Program-made: the position numbers and the translations under genes
The notes under the pieces: model-generated
Told to the model about the DNA's origin: nothing
Seen by the model: only the letters and a program-made list of their open reading frames with translations
The model's database searches: none
From: Anaeromassilibacillus senegalensis
GTDB lineage: Bacteria > Bacillota > Clostridia > Oscillospirales > Acutalibacteraceae
Reading direction: 5' to 3'
NCBI RefSeq assembly: GCF_021531715.1
Contig: NZ_JAFBIT010000001.1
Coordinates: 62,001-126,000 of the forward strand
DNA: 64,000 nucleotides
Shown here: positions 41,661-49,613 of the stretch, in pieces
Position numbering within the stretch: the first letter of the stretch is position 1
Layout of the letters: every line of letters starts with the position of its first letter

Positions 41661-43460
41661 TTAGTCGAGGTCGATGGGGGGAATGGTGTAGTACGAATAA
41701 ATGCCGCTGCCAGTAATAGGGTTCTTTTCATTGCCCGTGATCACGCCAATGACCCAATCACCGCTTTTCAGAAGTGTCTCTGGAATGTAAAATCCAACAA
41801 CGACGTCATGGGAATCGTAAGCGTTTGTCGGGAAATGATAGTAATTCGATACGCCATTGGAATGGAGAGAGGAATAAGCCATAGTTGGGTTGAACATTTT
41901 GGGATTTCCAATGTCGGTATTTACGGTGCGGCAGAACACATCTCCGAAATCACATATCCAAAGAATGCCGGTCGTGCCGTCATTTTTTTCGTAAGCGTCT
42001 ATCTCCGGCTGAAGCTCTTCGTCGCTCCGTAAACCGTGAATGCCTTTTGTTTCCAGATGCACATTGAATGTCACGAACTTATTGTCTTCCCATTTGAGCG
42101 GCTTGTCTTTATAGACCATATCTGCCTGTGTGAGACCGAGTTCGGCAGGAGAGTCGTATATCTGCATATTCGAGTAGGTTATCTCTATCGTTTCGTTTTC
42201 CTTGTTTTCGGAAGACCACAAATTCCCGTGATAGCTGAGCATGGTTTCACCAAGCGGGTATTCGGGGTCATTGGGATTCGGTACGTTGCTTCCGTCAGAA
42301 TTGGTTTCCGGAAGCGGCGGGTCATAGATCGCATCTTCTGGAACCATTCCCATACTTGTATCAATCATCGGAACAACGTCGTAGCCACCCTCAACCGGAA
42401 TCGTAAAGGTTTTTACAGGTTCAGCAGTGTTATACCAATTGAAAAGCGCGACATGGATTTCGGTTGTATTGGTCGGTATTGCTGCGTAGTAACTTTTGCT
42501 CAGACCCAATTCCGCAAATTCGTTCAACCATTTCAATTCTTTACCGTCCTGATCAGAAACCGTGATGTAATAACCATCGACACGATTCTCCGGCTGTGTA
42601 TAATCCAGATAGGTGAAGCCCGGACTCGTAACGATGCGATTCAGCGTGAAAGTATCATAAGTTTCGTTGACATCATACTCTCTGCGGAGACCGGTATTGA
42701 TCCCAACGGTTATTGTGCAGGATTCAAAAACCGTATCGAACGGGTAGCTCTTTGGAATATAAGCCATCGGAGTTTTTGGGTCAGCGAGCACCTGATATTT
42801 CGGGTTGATCGCACGCACTTTTTCTGGTATGAGCGTCACCGTGAAATCCTCCGTGAGATTCTGTGCGCTGACGTCTATAGCGATTGAGCCAACAAAAACA
42901 TCATCCTCCGCGCGGGACAAGGAAAGATTGGTTTCACCGAACCGAGCTGTCTCGCCGTTTTCATTTGTCAAAGTTTTTCCATTGATTTCCACAGCATAGT
43001 AGGGTGTAAGAAAGGTGGCTTCTTCGTCGATGTCCGGCGCTTTTGCGGCAACACTCATGACAAGCAGTGTGCCGTCACAATAGGTGCCTGTAATCCGGAA
43101 ATAACTGTTTTGGTCTGTATCAACCGAATTGGTTCCATTAACCACATCGGTTACCGGATTGATATAGTTTTCGACAGCGCCATAGTCGATGGCATCGCTC
43201 TGCGGCAGCTTTTCCTGCTTGATGAACGCCACGATGTTCTCCATGAACGGAATACTTTTCGCCAAAACGGGGCTGAACACGCTTGCGGTGACGAGCAGGA
43301 CAAAGCACGCGGCGGTGCAGATCGTCTTGAGGGCGATATGGCGCTTCGGTCGGTTCTCCTTTTTCAAATAGTCCATGATGCGCTCCTTTTCCGCGTCGCA
43401 CATCGGGCACTCCACGGTTTCAATTTTTGCAATCTGACTGTAAAGCTTTTGCTTTTTCAA
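41661..43460 (-). CDS. DUF4179-type membrane anti-sigma factor
   Basis: A 599-residue protein. The first ~50 residues are cytoplasmic with VECPMCDAEKERIMDYL, a zinc-finger-like CxxC anti-sigma element. One membrane segment follows (residues ~50-70), then FSPVLAKSIPFMENIVAFI and a ~520-residue extracellular region typical of DUF4179 proteins, with beta-rich repeats. The start is a TTG at 43460 behind GGAGGAAG. It overlaps the sigma gene by 41 bases, arguing for coupled translation and a binding pair. The outside domain probably senses an envelope signal. Third positions are less G/C-rich than in most neighbours, hinting at a different history. Confidence 0.85.
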   Translation of the reverse strand: MKKQKLYSQIAKIETVECPMCDAEKERIMDYLKKENRPKRHIALKTICTAACFVLLVTASVFSPVLAKSIPFMENIVAFIKQEKLPQSDAIDYGAVENYINPVTDVVNGTNSVDTDQNSYFRITGTYCDGTLLVMSVAAKAPDIDEEATFLTPYYAVEINGKTLTNENGETARFGETNLSLSRAEDDVFVGSIAIDVSAQNLTEDFTVTLIPEKVRAINPKYQVLADPKTPMAYIPKSYPFDTVFESCTITVGINTGLRREYDVNETYDTFTLNRIVTSPGFTYLDYTQPENRVDGYYITVSDQDGKELKWLNEFAELGLSKSYYAAIPTNTTEIHVALFNWYNTAEPVKTFTIPVEGGYDVVPMIDTSMGMVPEDAIYDPPLPETNSDGSNVPNPNDPEYPLGETMLSYHGNLWSSENKENETIEITYSNMQIYDSPAELGLTQADMVYKDKPLKWEDNKFVTFNVHLETKGIHGLRSDEELQPEIDAYEKNDGTTGILWICDFGDVFCRTVNTDIGNPKMFNPTMAYSSLHSNGVSNYYHFPTNAYDSHDVVVGFYIPETLLKSGDWVIGVITGNEKNPITGSGIYSYYTIPPIDLD

Positions 43461-43968
43461 AGTGTCTTCCTCCTTCCAAAAGCTGTGCCTTGAGTTTCTT
43501 TCGGCCGCGCGAGAGCCGCGCATTTACGTCGTCCGGCGTGCGCCCCATCTCTGCGGCGATCTCCGCCGCCGTCTCCAGAAAATAGTATTTCCGGATGAAG
43601 ATTTCGCGGTCGGGCAGGGGCATGGTGTCGATCAGCTCGCAGATTTCCTCCTCGGGCGCGGCGGTTTTCGCCGTGATTTCCTCGGTGAGCGGCACATCGA
43701 GACTGCGGCTTAATTTGCGCCAGCGGTCGATCGCCGCGTTGCGAGCCGCCACCACGAGCCATGCGCGTACCGGCGCGCCGTGCAGCTTTCGGCGGTTCTT
43801 CCACAGCCGCAGAAATACGTCGGCGACGCATTCCTCCGCGTCCTGCGGAAAGTCGTACAGCACGCGCGAAACGATCGTTTTCACGAGCCCGCCGTACAGG
43901 TCGAGCGCCGCCTCCAGCCCGCGCTCGCTGTCCTTCTGCAGCAGCCGCAGCAGTTCTTTGTCCTCCAC
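43420..43968 (-). CDS. ECF-type RNA polymerase sigma factor
   Basis: A 182-residue sigma-70 family protein. Region 2 includes LYDFPQDAEECVADVFLRLWKN and VRAWLVVAARNAAIDRWRK. Region 4 has the helix-turn-helix LETAAEIAAEMGRTPDDVNARLSRGRKKLK. A GTG at 43968 with GGAGATGAG upstream gives the usual ECF length; the frame extends to 44049 without a better start. Its product should be held by the adjacent anti-sigma factor. The target promoters are unknown. Confidence 0.92.
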   Translation of the reverse strand: MEDKELLRLLQKDSERGLEAALDLYGGLVKTIVSRVLYDFPQDAEECVADVFLRLWKNRRKLHGAPVRAWLVVAARNAAIDRWRKLSRSLDVPLTEEITAKTAAPEEEICELIDTMPLPDREIFIRKYYFLETAAEIAAEMGRTPDDVNARLSRGRKKLKAQLLEGGRHFEKAKALQSDCKN

Positions 43969-44067
43969 TTTCTCATCTCCTTTGTGCGGGATTTTTGTAT
44001 CTTCACTTAACTGAACGCACCCCGCACGCAAATCCTGACACATTTTCAAAAAATTTTCTTTCCGTAT

Positions 44068-44096
44068 AGTTTACAGGATGCGGTACAGACTAGCAA
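44068..44096 (-). promoter_or_regulatory. Possible promoter of the sigma/anti-sigma operon
   Basis: Minus strand TTGCTA (44091-44096), 17-base spacer, TAAACT (44068-44073), 100 bases before the GTG start. Confidence 0.45.
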
Positions 44097-44129
44097 GAGC
44101 ACAATTCATACGGAAAGGAAAGAGACGCC

Positions 44130-44804
44130 ATGCTGAAAGGGATCCTCGCGACGCTCGCCTCCATCGTTCTGCTTTTTATTCTCACAAAGCTCATGGGCAA
44201 CAAGCAGATTGCGCAGATGAACCTGTTCGATTATGTTGTCGGCATCACGATCGGCTCGATCGCGGCGGAAATGGCGACGAATCTCGACGGCGACACGATC
44301 GGCTGCGCGGTCGCGATGACGATTTTTGCGCTGGTGGCGTTCGGCATCTCGGTCGCGACGAACAAATCTTTGCGCCTGCGCGAGTTTTTCGCCGGGCGTC
44401 CCATCGTCCTCATGCGAAACGGCAAGCTGTATCGCGGCGGGCTGAAGGCGGCGCATCTCGACCTCAGCGAGTTCCTCGCCGTCGCACGCCTTGCGGGGTA
44501 TTACGACCTGTCCGAGGTCAGCGGCGCGATCTTCGAGCACAACGGCAGCATCAGCTTTCTGCCGTTCGCCCAGCACCGCCCGTATACCCCGGCCGATGCG
44601 AGCATCGCCGTGAAGCCCCAGGAGATTCTGTACGATGTGATCCTCGACGGGCGCATCATGGACGACGCGCTGCACAAGGCGGGCAAGGATCGCGAATGGC
44701 TGAAAAAGCACATGCGCGCCGAGGGTTACAAGGACGAGCGCGAGATCCTGCTCGCCCTCGCCGGCACGGATGACACCGTGACCTTCTTCAAAAACGAACC
44801 GTAA
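44130..44804 (+). CDS. DUF421/YetF-type membrane protein
   Basis: A 224-residue protein with about three N-terminal membrane segments (MLKGILATLASIVLLFIL; MNLFDYVVGITIGSIAAEMA; CAVAMTIFALVAFGI). A cytoplasmic DUF421 domain follows, marked by RPIVLMRNGKLY, LDLSEFLAVARLAGYYDLSEV and FEHNGSISFLP. Relatives include B. subtilis YetF and YrbG; some act in spore or germination contexts, but no activity is settled. RBS GGAAAGG precedes the ATG. It diverges from the ECF sigma gene, which may regulate it. Confidence 0.87.
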   Translation: MLKGILATLASIVLLFILTKLMGNKQIAQMNLFDYVVGITIGSIAAEMATNLDGDTIGCAVAMTIFALVAFGISVATNKSLRLREFFAGRPIVLMRNGKLYRGGLKAAHLDLSEFLAVARLAGYYDLSEVSGAIFEHNGSISFLPFAQHRPYTPADASIAVKPQEILYDVILDGRIMDDALHKAGKDREWLKKHMRAEGYKDEREILLALAGTDDTVTFFKNEP

Positions 44805-44902
44805 AAAGTCGGAATTGCCGCCTTTTCGGTCTGCATCCGGCCTGTTCTGCCGGGCCGCTCCGTGGTATACTGATAACATCTAATACGACGGAGGTTTTGT
44901 AA

Positions 44903-46381
44903 ATGGAACAGGTTTTTAATCCCTATCTGCCGCTTTGCGAGTACGTGCCGGACGGCGAGCCGCACGTATTCGACGGCCGTGTGTATGTCTACGGCTCGCA
45001 CGATAAGGCGCACGGCGTGAAATACTGCGAGGGCGATTACGTCACATGGTCCGCACCGGTGGACAATCTCAAAGACTGGCGCTATGAAGGCGTGATTTAC
45101 CGCCGGACGCAGGATCCCTCAAACGCAGACGATCGCTTCCAGCTCTGGGCGCCGGACGTCACCAAGGGCGCGGACGGCCGCTATTATCTGTATTACTGCT
45201 TCTCGTTTTATCCGGAGATCGGTGTGGCGGTCGCGGACAGCCCCGCCGGCCCGTTTGAATTCTACGGCCATGTCAAGTATCCTGCGCATCTGTATGGCGG
45301 TAAGGAGCTCAATGAGCATTTGCCGTTTGACCCCGCCGTTCTTACCGATGACGACGGACGCGTCTACCTGTATTACGGCTTTGCGGGCAAGCCGGGCATG
45401 AAGCTGCCGGATTTCAAAAAGCTGCGCGAGCTCGGTATTGAGAAGATTACACCGGAGATCATGGAGCAGATCGGCGTGGAGATGAGCCCCGGCGGTATGG
45501 CGGTGGAGCTGGAAGCGGATATGCTCACGATGAAGGCGGAGCCGCACATGTGCTTCCCGAGCGCGAAAAACAGCGCGGGTACCGGCTTTGAAGGCCATGG
45601 CTTCTACGAAGCGTCTTCCATCCGCAAGGTCGGTGGGAAGTATTACTTTGTCTATTCCAGCGAGCTGAGCCACGAGCTGAGCTATGCGGTCAGCGACCGT
45701 CCGCTTGAAGGCTATGTCTACGGCGGCGCGCTGGTCTCCAACGGCGACATCGGGCTGAACGGACGCACGGAGCCGGTGAATACGCTCGGCAACAACCACG
45801 GCGGCATGGTGCAGATCGGCGAGGATTGGTACATCTTCTACCACCGCCAGACGAACGGCACGGAGTTTTCGCGGCAGGGCTGCGCGGAAAAGCTCACGAT
45901 TCAGCCGGATGGCAGCATCGCGCAGGTGGAGATCACAAGCTGCGGTCTGAACGGCGGCCCGCTTGCGGCGCAGGGCACGTATCCGGCGTCGATCGCGTGC
46001 CACCTGACAAGCAAAAAGACGATGCGCCGCATCGATTACCGCGATCCGGTCATGCGCGAGCAGACGCGGATCACGGAAGCGGACCGCGAGCAGTACATCA
46101 CGCAGATTGAGGACGGCACACGCGTCGGCTACAAGTATTTCGATTGCAAGGGTGCGGCTGCCATCGCGCTCGAACTGCGCGGCACGCTGCAGGGCCAAGT
46201 GACCGTCTCGCTCGATGAGGCGCAGACGCAGATTGTCGGAGAGACGGCACTGACGCTTGCGGAGGAATGGCAGACGGTCGAAATTCCGGTTGAAATCGCG
46301 GACGGCACGCATGCGCTGTATTTCACCTTCTCGGGCGAGGGCGCGGCGGATTTCCGACGCTTCAGCTTTAAACTGGCGTAA
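44903..46381 (+). CDS. GH43 family glycosidase with C-terminal CBM6-like domain
   Basis: A 492-residue enzyme without signal peptide, probably acting on arabinosyl or xylosyl oligosaccharides inside the cell. The five-bladed propeller begins NPYLPLCEYVPDGEPHVFDGRVYVYGSHD (catalytic base Asp in the PDGEPHV-GRVY region). Other blocks are WAPDVTKGADGRYYLYY, LPFDPAVLTDDDGRVYLYYG, and EGHGFYEASSIRKVGGKYY containing the general-acid Glu. The last ~120 residues are a beta-sandwich of CBM6 type (YKYFDCKGAAAIALELRG). The -10 box TATACT at 44866-44871 marks a likely promoter. It precedes an AraC-type regulator. Confidence 0.9.
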   Translation: MEQVFNPYLPLCEYVPDGEPHVFDGRVYVYGSHDKAHGVKYCEGDYVTWSAPVDNLKDWRYEGVIYRRTQDPSNADDRFQLWAPDVTKGADGRYYLYYCFSFYPEIGVAVADSPAGPFEFYGHVKYPAHLYGGKELNEHLPFDPAVLTDDDGRVYLYYGFAGKPGMKLPDFKKLRELGIEKITPEIMEQIGVEMSPGGMAVELEADMLTMKAEPHMCFPSAKNSAGTGFEGHGFYEASSIRKVGGKYYFVYSSELSHELSYAVSDRPLEGYVYGGALVSNGDIGLNGRTEPVNTLGNNHGGMVQIGEDWYIFYHRQTNGTEFSRQGCAEKLTIQPDGSIAQVEITSCGLNGGPLAAQGTYPASIACHLTSKKTMRRIDYRDPVMREQTRITEADREQYITQIEDGTRVGYKYFDCKGAAAIALELRGTLQGQVTVSLDEAQTQIVGETALTLAEEWQTVEIPVEIADGTHALYFTFSGEGAADFRRFSFKLA

Positions 46382-46397
46382 ATTCCATAGAATACAG

Positions 46398-46427
46398 AAC
46401 CGGGCGGCGAAAACCGTCCGGTTTTTT
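46398..46427 (+). terminator. Intrinsic terminator after the GH43 gene
   Basis: ACCGGGCGG (46399-46407) pairs with CCGTCCGGT (46414-46422), followed by TTTTT. Confidence 0.8.
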
Positions 46428-46496
46428 GCGTCTGCTTCTTTTACGGACGGGAAATATCTGCTATACTGATCTTATATCAGGAAAGGAGAATCAGGC

Positions 46497-47327
46497 ATGC
46501 GGCATGAAATCGTGGAGCGCAATCCGGAGGCGGATGTGCGGTTTTTTTATTCCTCAGACACGGGCGGCTATGTCACGCCGCACTGGCACAACAGCTTGGA
46601 GATGATCTATATGCTGAGCGGGTATATGACGATTGAATTCCCGCAGGAGCAGGTGAGCATCGGTCCGGATGAATTTACGGTGATCAATTCCGGCGCGGTG
46701 CATGCCGTGTTGAGCGAGGCCAATGAAGCACTCGTTCTGCAGGTGCCTTTTGAATTGCTGCGCCGCACGATTGACCATTACGAGCTCATAACGTTCCGTG
46801 TGGATATGCACCCCAAGACGGATGCGGAGCGCGCGCGGCTCGAGCGCATGCGCGGCCTGTTCCGGCGCATGTATGCGGTGTACAGCGCCCGGGAAACCGG
46901 CTATCTGCTGCGCTTTCACAGCCTTTTGTACGCGCTGCTTTATGAGCTTACACAGGGGTGCGCCACGCGGGAGGAGCCGAGCGCTTACGTGCGCAATGCG
47001 CCGTACCTGAGCCGCCTGCGGCAGATTCTGCAATATCTCGATGCACACCACGCGGAGAAGTTGCGCGTCTCAGCGCTTGCGGCGGAGATGGGCTATAACG
47101 CAGACTATCTTTCACGCTTCTTCAAAAAGCATATGGGCGTCGGGCTTATTGAATATCTGTACCGCCTGCGCCTAAATTATGTCTACCACGAGCTTTGCGT
47201 TACGGATGATCCGATACAGGAGATTTTTGACCGCCACGGCTGTGCGAACGAAAAGCATGTGGAAAAGCTGTTCCGCGAGCGCTATGGCGCCACGCCGCGG
47301 GAAATTCGCCGCCGCTCGAAAATGTAA
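46497..47327 (+). CDS. AraC family transcriptional regulator with cupin sensor domain
   Basis: A 276-residue regulator. The N-terminal cupin (PHWHNSLEMIYMLSGYMTIEFP, FTVINSGAVHAV) likely binds a sugar. The C-terminal pair of helix-turn-helix motifs spans about residues 175-275 (LRVSALAAEMGYNADYLSRFFKKHMG, then IFDRHGCANEKHVEKLFRERYGATPREIRR). Its place after the GH43 gene suggests it controls glycan use, although a terminator and separate -10 (TATACT at 46462-46467) make it an independent unit. RBS GAAAGGAGAATC precedes the ATG. Confidence 0.9.
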   Translation: MRHEIVERNPEADVRFFYSSDTGGYVTPHWHNSLEMIYMLSGYMTIEFPQEQVSIGPDEFTVINSGAVHAVLSEANEALVLQVPFELLRRTIDHYELITFRVDMHPKTDAERARLERMRGLFRRMYAVYSARETGYLLRFHSLLYALLYELTQGCATREEPSAYVRNAPYLSRLRQILQYLDAHHAEKLRVSALAAEMGYNADYLSRFFKKHMGVGLIEYLYRLRLNYVYHELCVTDDPIQEIFDRHGCANEKHVEKLFRERYGATPREIRRRSKM

Positions 47328-47344
47328 ACATTTTTTGTTTGCCC

Positions 47345-47373
47345 TTGCAAGTTCATGCCAAAAGCGATACAAT
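47345..47373 (+). promoter_or_regulatory. Promoter of the COG0523 GTPase pair
   Basis: TTGCAA (47345-47350), 17-base spacer, TACAAT (47368-47373), about 50 bases before the ATG. Confidence 0.75.
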
Positions 47374-47421
47374 AATTCATTAGGTTGATTTGTGGTATAT
47401 AAAACGAAAGGACTTGAGTAT

Positions 47422-48516
47422 ATGACCAAAATTGATATTTTCTCCGGCTTTCTCGGCGCGGGCAAGACGACGCTCATCAAGAAGCTGATTGCCGAGGCGT
47501 TCGCAGGCGAGAAGCTTGTGCTGATCGAGAACGAATTTGGCGAGATCGCAATTGACGGCGGCTTTCTGCAGGAGGCCGGCATTGAGATTACCGAGATGAA
47601 TTCCGGCTGCATCTGCTGCAGTCTCGTCGGCGATTTCGGCGAGGCGCTGCGCAAGGTGCTCGCTGAGTTCCACCCCGACCGCATTCTGATCGAGCCCTCC
47701 GGCGTCGGCAAGCTGAGCGACGTCATTCGCGCCGTGCAGAACCTCCATATGGAGGATGTGCAGCTCAACAGCTTCACGACCGTCGCAGACGCGAACAAGT
47801 GCAAAATGTATATGAAGAATTTCGGCGAGTTCTACAACGACCAGATCGGCCATGCGAACTCGATCATCCTCAGCCGCACGGCGGGCATCTCCGAGCAGAA
47901 GCTCGAGACGTGCGTTAAGCTCCTGCGCGAGCACAACGCGACGGCAACGATCATCACAACACCGTGGGACGCGCTTTCCGGCGCGCAGATTCTCGAGGCG
48001 ATGGAGCACCGCAACACGCTCGACGAGGAGCTCCGTCAGCTTGCCGAGGAGACGGAGCACGAGCACCATCACCACCACGATGAGGACTGCGACTGCCACG
48101 AGCATCATCACGACCATGACCATGAGGAGCACGGGCATGAGCACCATCATGACCATGACGAGCACTGCACCTGCGGCTGCCATGACCATGATCACGACCA
48201 TCACGACCACGAGCATGGCCACGACCACCATCACCACCATGCCGATGAGATCTTCACGAGCTGGGGCATCGAGACGACCCGCAAGTTCACGAAGGAGGAA
48301 ATCGAGCAGGCGCTCGTGGCGCTGAACGACAGCGAAACGTACGGCACGGTTCTGCGCGCGAAGGGTATCGTCACCGGTGCGGACGGCACATGGCTGCACT
48401 TCGATTACGTCCCGGAGGAGAGCGAGGTGCGCGAGGGTGCGGCGATGGTCACCGGCCGCCTGTGCGTCATCGGCTCGAACCTCAAAGAGGATGCGCTCGC
48501 GCAGCTTTTTGCCTGA
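47422..48516 (+). CDS. COG0523 (CobW/YciC-like) metal-chaperone GTPase with histidine-rich insert
   Basis: A 364-residue G3E GTPase. The P-loop GFLGAGKTTLI is near residue 10, and the metal-binding CxCC motif GCICCSLVGDF near 61-64, both intact. Switch region EPSGVGKLSDVI follows. Residues ~213-275 form an insert made mostly of His with Asp, Glu and a few Cys, able to store or sense Zn, Co or Ni. The C-terminal CobW domain ends in RLCVIGSNL. The start at 47422 follows GAAAGGACTTG. It is the first gene of a pair, probably for zinc homeostasis. Confidence 0.92.
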   Translation: MTKIDIFSGFLGAGKTTLIKKLIAEAFAGEKLVLIENEFGEIAIDGGFLQEAGIEITEMNSGCICCSLVGDFGEALRKVLAEFHPDRILIEPSGVGKLSDVIRAVQNLHMEDVQLNSFTTVADANKCKMYMKNFGEFYNDQIGHANSIILSRTAGISEQKLETCVKLLREHNATATIITTPWDALSGAQILEAMEHRNTLDEELRQLAEETEHEHHHHHDEDCDCHEHHHDHDHEEHGHEHHHDHDEHCTCGCHDHDHDHHDHEHGHDHHHHHADEIFTSWGIETTRKFTKEEIEQALVALNDSETYGTVLRAKGIVTGADGTWLHFDYVPEESEVREGAAMVTGRLCVIGSNLKEDALAQLFA

Positions 48517-48539
48517 TTTTATAGGAAAGGGAGCATACC

Positions 48540-49484
48540 ATGGAAGAAATGCCGGTTTACCTGTTCACCGGTTTTCTGGAGGCAGGCAAGACATCGTTTA
48601 TTCAGGAGACGCTTTCGGATAAGCGCTTCAACAACGGGCAGCGCACGCTGCTGCTCGTCTGCGAGGAGGGCGAGGTCGAATACGACACCAGCCCGGCCTA
48701 TATGAAAAACGTTTTCATCGAGACGCTCGAGGAAGAATCCGAGCTGACGAGTGAGGTCCTGCGCGTTTTTGCCGGGAAGCACCGCGCGTCGCGCGTTCTG
48801 ATCGAATACAACGGCATGTGGCAGATGAAGTCATTGTTTGACAACCTGCCCGAGTCGTGGATCATCTATCAGGAATTCTTTTTCGCGGATTCCAACACAT
48901 TTCTCAGCTACAATGCCAATATGCGCGGGCTGGTCGTCGATAAGCTCACGGGCTGCGAGCTGGTGGTGTTCAACCGCTTCACGAAGGATATGGACAAGAT
49001 GGCGTTCCACAAGATTGTCCGCGGTGTGAGTCGCCGGCCGGATATCGCCTACGAGTATACGGACGACAACGTGGAGTACGACGACATCGAGGATCCGCTG
49101 CCATTTGACATCGACGCGCCGGTGATCGAAATTGCGGACAGCGACTATGCGCTGTGGTACCGCGATCTCTCCGAGGATCCGAAAAAGTACGATGGCAAGA
49201 CGGTCGAGTACAAGGCGCTCGCCGCTGTGAACCCGCGCATGAAGCCGGGCGTATTCTTCTTCGGCCGCCAGCTCATGACCTGCTGTGTGGAGGACATCCA
49301 ATTCGCCGGCCTGCTGACCCAGTGCGAGGCCGCGCAGATGCCGGAAAACGGCAAGTGGTATACGATGCGGCTGAAAATCGCCTACAAGTGGCACAAGCTC
49401 TACGGGCGAAAAGGCCCGGTGCTGACGCTCGAGACGATGGCGCCCGCCGAAGCGCCCGCCCAGCCGGTCGCAACCTTTTATTGA
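48540..49484 (+). CDS. COG0523-like GTPase fused to a YcgQ/TIGR03943-like C-terminal domain
   Basis: A 314-residue protein. The N-terminal ~180 residues are a COG0523 G domain with P-loop GFLEAGKTSFI, but they lack the CxCC metal motif (the region reads CEEGEVEYDTS) and carry a non-canonical guanine motif (FNRFTKDMD). Residues ~195-310 resemble the C-terminal domain of YcgQ-like (DUF1980/TIGR03943) proteins, including VFFFGRQLMTCCVEDIQFAGL and a YTMRLKIAYKWH barrel strand. In Bacillus, YcgQ/YcgR and a COG0523 GTPase belong to the Zur regulon, so the fusion supports a zinc-related role. It starts 23 bases after the first GTPase. Confidence 0.78.
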   Translation: MEEMPVYLFTGFLEAGKTSFIQETLSDKRFNNGQRTLLLVCEEGEVEYDTSPAYMKNVFIETLEEESELTSEVLRVFAGKHRASRVLIEYNGMWQMKSLFDNLPESWIIYQEFFFADSNTFLSYNANMRGLVVDKLTGCELVVFNRFTKDMDKMAFHKIVRGVSRRPDIAYEYTDDNVEYDDIEDPLPFDIDAPVIEIADSDYALWYRDLSEDPKKYDGKTVEYKALAAVNPRMKPGVFFFGRQLMTCCVEDIQFAGLLTQCEAAQMPENGKWYTMRLKIAYKWHKLYGRKGPVLTLETMAPAEAPAQPVATFY

Positions 49485-49489
49485 CGCCA

Positions 49490-49525
49490 AAGCGTCCGAA
49501 CCCTGTGTGTTCGGGCGCTTTTTTC
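49490..49525 (+). terminator. Intrinsic terminator after the GTPase pair
   Basis: AAGCGTCCGAAC (49490-49501) pairs with GTTCGGGCGCTT (49509-49520), then TTTT. Confidence 0.85.
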
Positions 49526-49545
49526 AGCGAATTTTTCCCTGTACC

Positions 49546-49575
49546 TTGTGCGGAAGGTATGATCTATGCTATACT
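49546..49575 (+). promoter_or_regulatory. Promoter of the THUMP methyltransferase gene
   Basis: TTGTGC (49546-49551), 18-base spacer, TATACT (49570-49575). Confidence 0.55.
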
Positions 49576-49613
49576 GAAAAAAATTTGAATTTATAAAGGA
49601 AAACGGTGGTTTT

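Noticed and set aside
48056-48249. Histidine-rich stretch as a sequencing artefact
   Set aside because: The frame is kept, codons vary, and the family is known for such inserts.
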